From the NCBI GenBank assembly GCA_002082245.2, contig NBTC02000002.1:558001-622000 (forward strand): DNA of 64,000 nucleotides, given 5' to 3'. Made by a program: the position numbers and the translations under genes. Each line of letters begins with the position of its first letter. The stretch's first letter is position 1. This DNA comes from Yersinia enterocolitica. Its GTDB lineage: Bacteria; Pseudomonadota; Gammaproteobacteria; Enterobacterales; Enterobacteriaceae. Shown here piece by piece: positions 57,065-64,000 of this stretch. Under the pieces are notes generated by a model. That model was not told the DNA's origin. It worked only from the letters and a program-made list of their open reading frames with translations, and ran no database searches.

Positions 57065-59859
57065 TGAGAATAGAGAGAAGATTAAGAACTCTTGCTGCGG
57101 AAAACCAGAGTTACGCTCCATTGTTAGCCCAGTGGGAATTTGATAAGAGACTGTTATCTAGAGCTTTGAATACAGTGTCAAATAATTTCCCAAATTTTAG
57201 TCTTCATGACGAAAGTCATTCATCAACAATTATTTCACAGATTGAAAAAGTAATTTCACCTAATATAGAGTTACTATCTGCAACTGACTGCTGGTTGATT
57301 TTAGAATCATGTTATTGGCATGATAGTGGAATGATTATAAATTATGAAGAAAAAAAACAACTAGTAAGTGATAAGAATTTCATTATTCACTTAAAAACAA
57401 TATCAAAAGGTAATGATGAATTTAGTGAATATGCGAAAAGTATACTCGAAGGTGTTACGGCAGGTAATGCTGAAAAATTATTTGATGACTCTCAATATCT
57501 TACATTCATATTAGCTGATTATTATAGAGCGAAACATGCTTCTAGATCAGAGGAACATGTTAATAATCCAATAAAGATTGGTGTAGATTCGCCAAGAACT
57601 CCACTGATCCCTCGCCGTTTAATTTCTATTCTAGCAAGTATATGTGCTAGTCATGGGAAAGATTCAAACTCTATACTGATTTTACCTGATGTAAATGATG
57701 GGATGGATTCGGAGGACTACGCTCATCCACGATATGTTTCCGCATTATTAAGAATAGGTGATTTGCTCGATATAGATGATGGGCGGTTTTGTCCGACCTT
57801 ATTAAAAAATATAGGTTGTATACCTTGCAGTTCAATGCACCATAAGGAAAAACATGAATCAATAAAATCTTTATATATTGATAGTTCCGTAATAAGTATC
57901 AGAGCTGAATGCAGGGATTACGATGTATTTAAGGTGCAGCAATCTTGGTTTGACTACATAAAATCAGAGTTTGATTTTCAGAAAAGACATTGGAATAAAA
58001 TCGTTCCAAGTTCTGATTACTCCGCGTTACCCACAGTTAATGATATTAATTGTGTAATGCTGGATTTTATTACATTAGATGGTAAAGTTCCTACGATAAC
58101 TCTTGATAGCGGGAGGATCTACAATTATTTAACAAGTCAGTTGTTATATGAGAGTCGTTTCTCATATATAAGGGAGCTTATACAAAATTCTATGGATGCA
58201 GTATATTATAAAGTTTGGGAGGAAATGAGTCATAAAGAAGAGTTAGATAATTTGCAACAACATGAACAAAGGGATCTTTTCTACGGGAAAATAAGTAACG
58301 AACGTATAAATATTAATTTAATTAAAAAGGAAGATATTGACAGTCATTATATATATCAATTGGAAATAAAAGATGATGGTATTGGAATGTCTTTGGATGA
58401 TATAAAAAAGCTTACGGTTGTCGGTTCTATTAATAAATCTTTAAAAAGTCAAATAATTAACTCAATGCAAGAGTGGGCAAAACCATCAGGGTATTTTGGA
58501 ATAGGCATCCAAAGTGTTTTTGATTCAGTTGAGAAAATGTTAATAACGACAAGGCAAAGAGGAGATCTTTGTTACGAAATAAAGTTAATTAAAAATGGCT
58601 CAAGGATACCTAGTGTTTGGATTCGTGTGATTGATAATAAATGGTTTGAAGGAACATCTGTTACATTAGAGATAAAGCAAGAAAAAATACCTAACTCAGT
58701 TTCAATGGTAGAGTCAATGGACTCCATAATCTACAATTATGATCCTTTAGTTGATACCGATATACCTGTAACTGAAAGCTATATTTCTAATGCGATAAAT
58801 AAAGCATTTAAAAACTCTACTATTCCTCTTTGTTTTAATAATGAAACTATTGTTGACGGCGTTAAAAGACTTTATAAAAGTGATAATGTAATTACTGATT
58901 ATAAACTAGGTGTAGATGTATTAATTGATGTAGACTTAGAAAATTCACATGGCAAAGTGTATTATAAAGATACTTATGTTGAAGATAATGTTTTATCCAG
59001 AGGGATTGCTTTTACTATGAATATATTTAGTAAAGATTCTGGTTATTGGCTAACAGTTAATAGAGATAAAGTGAGGAAAGATAGACTAGGTGAGCTTGGG
59101 GATATATTGAAGCGTGTTATAGATGATAATCATGCTCTTATTTATTCCTCTGCCAGTGATGAAAAGAAAGCCGTTACTGCATTTTTTATAAAAGGAATGC
59201 TTGGGGTTGAATACGAAGGGTGGGAAAAATATTCTTTAGGTGGGGTGGTGGTAGGTAAATATATAAATGGCGAAGAGTCTATATATATAGTTGAGAATTC
59301 GAACTTTAGGAGTAATGCTGATACAGATAGATATGTTTTAAGTTATCATATGGGGCTGACAATATTATCTAAAATAGTGAAATTATTAGGAAAAAAAGTC
59401 ATTGTAAATGATATTAGCAAAGTAGCCATGCCAAATAATTTTAATGACGTGACGACTAATGAAGTAATTCAAATTACAGTTGTCAATGAGTTTCCTAAGG
59501 GCGGCGAGTTAATATATCCACTTAATGAACTAATTACTTCTTTGAAGGATTATTTCTCAAATACTGATAAGTACATGTCAAGAGGGCGAGATTGTATCGT
59601 ATGTTATGACGTTAATTATATTGAGTACTCATTAACGGGAGACGAGCTACCAGCCTGGCTAGCCTCAGACCAACATGGAAGGATGTTTTTTGACAATTTT
59701 TTAATTTTACCAAGTAAGAAAGGGAATTCTATTGAAAAAGAAATTGATATCGTCGTTGAATACTATCATAAAATAAATAAAATAGTTGATGAAGTAATTT
59801 TGGGTGCTATATATAGAAAGGTATGGTCTGAGTTAGAGTTATATCCGAAAGAAATTTAA
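57064..59859 (+). CDS. HD-domain plus GHKL (Hsp90-like) ATPase
   Basis: A 931-aa protein, very AT-rich gene. The N-terminal 300 residues have HD-type motifs: FSLHDESHSSTIIS, CYWHDSGMII (the HD pair), ICASHGKDS and LLRIGDLLDIDDGRF. From about 365 a GHKL ATPase: N-box YIRELIQNSMDAV, G1 IKDDGIGMSLDD, G2 GYFGIGIQSVF. The remaining C-terminal part is unassigned; no histidine-kinase or gyrase parts are seen. HD plus Hsp90-like ATPase proteins have been proposed as immune effectors or sensors from gene context. Translation is coupled to the HNH gene. Confidence 0.8.
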   Translation: MRIERRLRTLAAENQSYAPLLAQWEFDKRLLSRALNTVSNNFPNFSLHDESHSSTIISQIEKVISPNIELLSATDCWLILESCYWHDSGMIINYEEKKQLVSDKNFIIHLKTISKGNDEFSEYAKSILEGVTAGNAEKLFDDSQYLTFILADYYRAKHASRSEEHVNNPIKIGVDSPRTPLIPRRLISILASICASHGKDSNSILILPDVNDGMDSEDYAHPRYVSALLRIGDLLDIDDGRFCPTLLKNIGCIPCSSMHHKEKHESIKSLYIDSSVISIRAECRDYDVFKVQQSWFDYIKSEFDFQKRHWNKIVPSSDYSALPTVNDINCVMLDFITLDGKVPTITLDSGRIYNYLTSQLLYESRFSYIRELIQNSMDAVYYKVWEEMSHKEELDNLQQHEQRDLFYGKISNERININLIKKEDIDSHYIYQLEIKDDGIGMSLDDIKKLTVVGSINKSLKSQIINSMQEWAKPSGYFGIGIQSVFDSVEKMLITTRQRGDLCYEIKLIKNGSRIPSVWIRVIDNKWFEGTSVTLEIKQEKIPNSVSMVESMDSIIYNYDPLVDTDIPVTESYISNAINKAFKNSTIPLCFNNETIVDGVKRLYKSDNVITDYKLGVDVLIDVDLENSHGKVYYKDTYVEDNVLSRGIAFTMNIFSKDSGYWLTVNRDKVRKDRLGELGDILKRVIDDNHALIYSSASDEKKAVTAFFIKGMLGVEYEGWEKYSLGGVVVGKYINGEESIYIVENSNFRSNADTDRYVLSYHMGLTILSKIVKLLGKKVIVNDISKVAMPNNFNDVTTNEVIQITVVNEFPKGGELIYPLNELITSLKDYFSNTDKYMSRGRDCIVCYDVNYIEYSLTGDELPAWLASDQHGRMFFDNFLILPSKKGNSIEKEIDIVVEYYHKINKIVDEVILGAIYRKVWSELELYPKEI

Positions 59860-59923
59860 ATGTATTCAATAAAAATTTATTTACATATAGAATATTATTT
59901 TAATAACCTTTGAGGACTGACCA

Positions 59924-60615
59924 ATGACCACTGCAATTGAACGACTTATTAAAATGCATGATCCGCGCTGCGTCAGCATTGAATCGCTGAACATTGGCAG
60001 AGGTCGTGCAATTCTGACCAAAGATCAGATATTAGGCACTTTTGCTACCTGCCAGCATATACACCCTGTCGGATTCGATATTTTGATGACCAAATACCGC
60101 AATGACTGCAAAGCAAAGCAGAGCAACGCTTACGGGCCGCAATTAGTGTGTGGCTGCATAAACGACCGCATCCACCCCGAGCCATTGCTGCCTGCCAGTT
60201 AGCGCTGAACATGGTATTGGATAGAAACCTCCCTGCGCAGGTAGAGCAAATTGCAACTTTACTGCGACGTTACGGATCTCGGACTGGAATGACCAGAAAA
60301 GTCGTTGATGGGCTACAGCAGCAAATCAAATTGCTGGAAAGAGATAAAGCCCAGGCACTTGATGATGGCACTATCGTATTACTGGCAGACGAAATAAAAA
60401 CCCTTCAGTCTAAAATCAAAACCGAACGTGGTGCACTACGGGCATGGGCTAATCAGCAGGCGGCGATAACGCAAGTTTGCCCCCGCTGTCACGGTGCCGG
60501 TAAAACTCTGCGACCTCATCCCGAAATATGCAACGAGTGCGGCGGCAGTGGCCGTATACCGCCAACAATGGAACATCTGCGCAAATCCATGGGTATCATA
60601 TTGGTGCCGCAGTAG
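59924..60615 (+). pseudogene. Zinc-finger phage protein with a frameshift, possibly Q-like
   Basis: Two frames make one protein. Frame 1 (from 59924) reads MTTAIERLIKMHDPRCVSIE to MTKYRND, then goes astray at about 60105. Frame 2 continues LQSKAEQRLRAAISVWLHKR and runs to 60615. Adding one base (GACTGC to GACCTGC) restores a protein of about 230 residues. Its C-terminus has CPRCHGAGKT and CNECGGSGRI, a DnaJ-like zinc finger found in late antiterminators of the Q group; that role is tentative. Ribosome region TGAGGACTGACCAATGACC is shared with bet and xis. Confidence 0.65.
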
Positions 60616-60653
60616 GTTTGCTGGCAAGTAGTTTCTTCTAAAGGATCATTATT

Positions 60654-62030
60654 ATGGGCGTACAAGGTTTAGCAGACGGCTTCTTGGCAGGCTTCAATAC
60701 TGCGGATCAGGCTATCAGTCGTGACCGTGAACTGGGTTTGCGGGATGCGGCACAACAACAACAGGTTAAGGACTCTGACCGTAACTATGGTCTGGCGCAG
60801 GATCAGATTAACTGGCGCAAAGAAACGGACAATCGTGATCATCAATATAAATCACAGCGTGATAGCGTGGGTGATGAGCAGTGGAATAAGAATTATGGCT
60901 TAGCACAAGCCAACCAGCGAACAGCGAATGCCAGCTTGGGGATGCGGGCGCAGGAACTCAATATGCGTAAGAACGAGTTTAATTTCCAACGTTCTCAAGC
61001 TGAGCGGCAGCAGCGCATGCAAGAAGAAATGCCGGTTGTTCAGGCGCTGTATAAGCAAATTGAAACCACCGGTCAGGTTGACCCTCAATTGTATGGGCAA
61101 ATTTCAAAGGATAACCCGCTTCACCCTTCGCGTTTCTTTGGTCAGGGAGCAATTGATAATGTGATGGAGATTAACCAGATTATGCCGAAGGTGCTTTCCG
61201 GGGAAATGAACTATAACGACCCGAAAGTATTAAAAACGATGAATACTGTGCTGGCCCCCTATATTGAACGCAATATTGATGAAGTCGATCCAGAGTCAGG
61301 GAAGAAGATTAAGAGCAAAGAGTTGGCTCATATTGGTATCAGTGAAGATGGCAAGTTTGTTATTCCCGGTCTGAAAGTCACTTATAGCGATGGTTCAACC
61401 GCCAACAAACCTATGACTCAATTCGGTTCCGCTGATGTGAATGATAACCAGGTAGCTAAAATCCCTATCGATGAGTTTATGAATAAAGTCAGAGGTTACA
61501 GCCAGATGGTTGGTCAGCTTAACCAACCAGATAGGGCCAAGTTCATTGGCAGCATGGTTAATCCGCCAGATAAAGCCGCTATGCGTCAGGAAAGTGAGGG
61601 CTATCGTAAAGAACTGCTGGATATTAGCAAAGATGAAGGTAAGCAACTGGCTGCACTGAATAAAGATGGTGCGATGATGGATGAAAAACAACTGACTGCT
61701 GCAAAACAGGAGATTAAGAGCAACTCGGAGCAACGCCGTCAGCAGGCCTCGGAACTCTACGGTGTTGGCGGGGGACGTAGTTCGCAAAATCAATCAGGTA
61801 TTGACCCGGCAGAGTTGGAAGCATTTGCGGGTGAGTACCAAAAAGAGTTTGGTGAAGTTCCCGATCTGAATAGCCCACAGGATCAGCAGGCCTTTGTGGC
61901 ATGGAAACAGAAACAAAGGGAAGGAAGGCAGCAGAGGGCTACAAACAGTACCACCCAGGAAAAACTCGTTTCTGGTGATAGCTTTACTGCGCAGCAGTTA
62001 CGAGAAGTTTATAGTCGAGCGGCAAAGTAA
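60654..62030 (+). CDS. Gln-rich phage virion/ejection-type protein
   Basis: A 458-aa protein. The first 130 residues are Gln/Asn/Arg-rich helix with repeats of the type YGLAQ (DRNYGLAQDQ, NKNYGLAQANQ), then a mixed domain (MEINQIMPKVLSGEMNYNDP) and a polar tail. Such proteins are common next to tail and DNA-injection genes of podoviruses. Specific function not recognised. ATG follows AAAGGATC. Confidence 0.6.
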   Translation: MGVQGLADGFLAGFNTADQAISRDRELGLRDAAQQQQVKDSDRNYGLAQDQINWRKETDNRDHQYKSQRDSVGDEQWNKNYGLAQANQRTANASLGMRAQELNMRKNEFNFQRSQAERQQRMQEEMPVVQALYKQIETTGQVDPQLYGQISKDNPLHPSRFFGQGAIDNVMEINQIMPKVLSGEMNYNDPKVLKTMNTVLAPYIERNIDEVDPESGKKIKSKELAHIGISEDGKFVIPGLKVTYSDGSTANKPMTQFGSADVNDNQVAKIPIDEFMNKVRGYSQMVGQLNQPDRAKFIGSMVNPPDKAAMRQESEGYRKELLDISKDEGKQLAALNKDGAMMDEKQLTAAKQEIKSNSEQRRQQASELYGVGGGRSSQNQSGIDPAELEAFAGEYQKEFGEVPDLNSPQDQQAFVAWKQKQREGRQQRATNSTTQEKLVSGDSFTAQQLREVYSRAAK

Positions 62031-62105
62031 TAAATATGTTTCTTATTATTCTTAGCGACTCCTGATATTATGTAATCAGCTACTTATTATAAGGAATAGT
62101 GCATA

Positions 62106-62819
62106 GTGAAACGGATTATAAGTGTCTGCACCCTGATTGTGGTATTAAGTGCCTGCGATAGGAATAATGAATCTTTAGTTTTTACGCCGAATGTTGCAAG
62201 CATCTCTAACATATTTGGGTTAGACCCGTTACATGGACCTGTTAAATCACTCAGTCAAAAAATGCTGGATGCCAATGGGAATGTTATTTCTGAAGCTCAT
62301 GCAAATATTGATGAGAAAGGCTGCTTTACTTCAATAAAGGTCCGCACTCCAATATCAGAAATAGATACGGATTACGTTAAAGATGGTAATTTTTATATTA
62401 ATAGTAATACCAAAGAAAAAAAGTTAATTTTGAATGAGAAATGCAACATTACGCAAACTATGAATGGAGATGTTAAAACACTACTGAATAATAAAGGGTT
62501 TGTAACGGATGTTAAAATATCAGAAAGTGGGAAAATAAGAAAACATTACGAGTATGACGAAAGTGGATATCCTATTTTAGACGTAAGTTATGAAGAGAAT
62601 TTCGTGAATAAAATAGTGACTGAATTTGATGCTAAAGCAATAAATACATTTAACTATGAAACGAAAACTTACATTAATGATAAGCTTGAAGTTTCAACAA
62701 CAAGAGACTGTACGATAGATTCACATGGTAACCCTGTATCCTGTAAAATAAAAGACATATACCCTGATGGCAGAGTAACAGAAGCATACTCGGTCATGTA
62801 TAACACCGAATATTACTGA
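62106..62819 (+). CDS. YnfC-like lipoprotein (UPF0257)
   Basis: A 237-aa lipoprotein: signal with lipobox VLSAC (Cys about 17) followed by DRNN, then LVFTPNVAS, DPLHGPVKSLSQKM, EKGCFTS, YEYDESGYPI, CTIDSHGNPVSCKI and end NTEYY, all matching E. coli YnfC (LSFTPEMAS, DPLRGPVKD, YDDQGYP, DSHANPVDC, NTIDYY). GTG start behind AAGGAAT. In a prophage it would be a moron altering the host envelope (inference). A hairpin terminator lies 120 bases on. Confidence 0.85.
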   Translation: MKRIISVCTLIVVLSACDRNNESLVFTPNVASISNIFGLDPLHGPVKSLSQKMLDANGNVISEAHANIDEKGCFTSIKVRTPISEIDTDYVKDGNFYINSNTKEKKLILNEKCNITQTMNGDVKTLLNNKGFVTDVKISESGKIRKHYEYDESGYPILDVSYEENFVNKIVTEFDAKAINTFNYETKTYINDKLEVSTTRDCTIDSHGNPVSCKIKDIYPDGRVTEAYSVMYNTEYY

Positions 62820-62940
62820 CTGTATTGCTTTTAATTGAGACTATAAAATATTGGAGTCTGTATCGTCAATTGTAGTATGAGATATTTGCAATTTATAATC
62901 TTGCTTAGCCAAACGGAACGCGCTAAATTATCCAAAGATG

Positions 62941-62976
62941 CCGAAGTGAGCTTTAAAAAGCCCTTCGGTTTTTTTA
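62941..62976 (+). terminator. Intrinsic terminator
   Basis: Outer stem CCGAAG / CTTCGG with inner GCTTT / AAAGC pairing, then seven T. Confidence 0.8.
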
Positions 62977-62994
62977 TGCACGAAATCTAGCCTC

Positions 62995-63022
62995 GACAGG
63001 TTCGCCTGCCGGTTTTTTTTTA
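62995..63022 (+). terminator. Second intrinsic terminator
   Basis: Short stem CAGG-TTCG-CCTG followed by CCGG and nine T, in tandem with the previous one. Confidence 0.55.
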
Positions 63023-63069
63023 TTCCAGTTTCCCCAGCACAACGCATGTGCTTCAAATCATCGAACCTG

Positions 63070-63153
63070 ATTAGAAATGAGCCTTTGAGGAGCCAGTACG
63101 GTTGGTACGCCTCGATGGGCTGGTTTCCTATGCGCCAAAGGTTCATTTCTAAT
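63070..63153 (+). promoter_or_regulatory. Long RNA hairpin in the rha leader
   Basis: ATTAGAAATGAGCCTTTG (63070-63087) pairs with CAAAGGTTCATTTCTAAT (63136-63153) over 18 positions, one being G-U. Inside, GGAGCCAG pairs with CTGGTTTCC with one bulge. The element ends 12 bases before the rha start, where the ribosome site AAGGAAG begins, so it probably affects rha expression. Confidence 0.75.
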
Positions 63154-63165
63154 AAGGAAGTGCCA

Positions 63166-63741
63166 ATGAACAAACAAATGGTAGTCATCCCACAATTTGA
63201 TTTTCGAGACATGGTGGTTATGTCAGAGAACAAAGTGATAACCACCTCACTTAAGGTTGCTCAATGCTTTAGCAAGCGTCACAAAGATGTTCTAAGGGCA
63301 ACTCGAAACCTGAAATGTTCCGATGATTTTACCCAGCGCAATTTTGCGCCCACTGATTTCATTGATAAAAATGGCGATATGCAGCCAATGTTTAATATAA
63401 CCCGTGATGGCTGCATGATGTTAATTATGGGATTTACCGGTAAACCTGCGACAGCGATTAAAGAGGCGTATATCAATGGTTTCAACTGGATGACAGAGCA
63501 ACTAAAGCGCCGTCTTGCAATCGGCGAAGAAGCGCAGCATTTGTTTGTCATAAAAGAAAATGTTTCGAAGGTTAAGGGGACTATCGGTAGTCGATTGATG
63601 AATGCGCGAAAGAAGGAAAAACACAGACTTAATCTTGAATATGAACGGATTAAAGATCTCGCTCAACCGGACCTTATTAATACTATCGAACAGCCTCACA
63701 ATGAGGCTTTTTTTACGTCTGAAATTTGGAGCGCCCAATGA
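63166..63741 (+). CDS. Rha-family phage regulatory protein
   Basis: A 191-aa protein with the Rha domain: ENKVITTSLKVAQCFSKRHK, DVLRATRNL, NFAPTDFIDKNGDMQPMFNI, TRDGCMMLIMGFTGKPA, FNWMTEQL. Phage Rha proteins interfere with growth in hosts lacking integration host factor and often act like antirepressors. ATG 63166 follows AAGGAAG; the frame runs 40 codons further up through the hairpin and is not coding. Its stop overlaps the next start (ATGA). Confidence 0.85.
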   Translation: MNKQMVVIPQFDFRDMVVMSENKVITTSLKVAQCFSKRHKDVLRATRNLKCSDDFTQRNFAPTDFIDKNGDMQPMFNITRDGCMMLIMGFTGKPATAIKEAYINGFNWMTEQLKRRLAIGEEAQHLFVIKENVSKVKGTIGSRLMNARKKEKHRLNLEYERIKDLAQPDLINTIEQPHNEAFFTSEIWSAQ

Positions 63742-64000
63742 CTTACGATCCGCAGCAACAACGTCCAGAAGAGCAAACCAATAACAGTAATCGTGAAACA
63801 CTCAATATCCAGCAACCAGGTGAGAATGCTAATACTGGTTTCGACTGGGGTGCCGTCAGGGCAGCGCGTGAAGCTGCTGGGCGGCAGTCAAAAGCTCCGC
63901 AGGCGAATGACCCTAGTGTAGGTTTAAAAGATGTTGCTTTCGCAGCAGCGACAGCACCTTCTGAAATTATTCACGGATTATCCCAAATGGTTGTTGGTGC
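63738..64000 (+). CDS. Phage virion-type protein (3' end outside window)
   Basis: Starts at an ATG overlapping the rha stop and runs open to the edge (87 codons). The visible part is Gln/Asn-rich and disordered (MTYDPQQQRPEEQTNNSNRE), then FDWGAVRAAREAAGR and an Ala-rich helix AFAAATAPSEIIHGL. It looks like the N-terminus of a large internal or injection protein; no firm assignment. Confidence 0.6.
   Translation, partial: MTYDPQQQRPEEQTNNSNRETLNIQQPGENANTGFDWGAVRAAREAAGRQSKAPQANDPSVGLKDVAFAAATAPSEIIHGLSQMVVG

Larger units (their letters stand above)
47138..64000. mobile_element. Lambdoid prophage (right end outside window)
   Basis: Begins immediately 3' of sdsR with int reading toward the host junction, then xis, a leftward recombination operon, and rightward genes to the window edge. 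Left boundary is set between the sdsR terminator and the int stop; the attL core was not delimited. Repressor, cro, replication, lysis, terminase and capsid genes are not recognisable in the part seen. Confidence 0.85.

Overview
The window is chromosomal DNA of an enterobacterium of the genus Yersinia, most likely the Y. enterocolitica group. Evidence is a heat-stable enterotoxin gene (yst) with a Yersinia-type precursor, an FcuA-like ferrichrome receptor, PagP, and a long block with the same gene content as the yobH-mgrB-yebO / cspC-rlmA-mntP-yobD-manZYX-yoaE-sdaA-nudL-pabB-yoaH / purT-yebG-yebF-ptrB-exoX-holE-yobA-yebZ-yebY part of the E. coli and Salmonella chromosome. The species is an inference.

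Layout. 1-9.8 kb: end of a PAS-GGDEF diguanylate cyclase, a RIO kinase, an ABC exporter, a GNAT enzyme, an APC antiporter, a MarA/SoxS-like regulator and many very small genes (several below 60 codons), including mgrB with a TTG start. 10-17.3 kb: aromatic amino acid permease, pagP, cspC, a PgeF-like protein, a second PBP3/FtsI and rlmA. 17.5-23 kb: a four-PAS diguanylate cyclase and a Fur-type TonB receptor gene. 23-29.8 kb: mntP behind a yybP-ykoY manganese riboswitch, yobD, the manXYZ mannose PTS operon, yoaE. 30-34.9 kb: yst, sdaA, pabB-nudL, yoaH. 35-46.9 kb: purT and dbpA diverging around a PurR-like box, LexA-controlled yebG, yqfB, yebF, ptrB, exoX, pip, holE, ftnA, and the yobA-yebZ-yebY copper-type operon, closing with the sRNA gene sdsR (ryeB).

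From about 47.14 kb to the right edge lies a lambdoid prophage inserted immediately 3' of sdsR, the sRNA locus described as an insertion hot spot in Salmonella. Its left arm (int, xis, two unknown genes, YqaJ-type exonuclease, Bet annealing protein) is transcribed leftward. No cI, cro, O or P homologue is recognisable. The centre instead holds an AT-rich two-gene cassette: an EVE/PUA-like plus HNH nuclease, overlapping by 1 nt a 931-aa protein that joins an HD-type domain to a GHKL (Hsp90-like) ATPase. I regard this as a candidate anti-phage module. Rightward genes follow: a frameshifted zinc-finger protein, a Gln-rich virion-type protein, a YnfC-like lipoprotein, a Rha-family regulator behind a long RNA hairpin, and the start of another virion-type gene cut by the window edge. 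Several prophage genes look damaged (two frameshifts, one ATG-to-ATA start), suggesting decay or sequence error.

Regulatory sites proposed from sequence alone: Fur boxes (fcuA, mntP, ftnA), PurR box (purT), LexA box (yebG), CRP and Mlc/NagC-like sites (manX), PhoP-like boxes (mgrB and, weaker, pagP) and many intrinsic terminators. No tRNA, rRNA, CRISPR array or insertion sequence was recognised.
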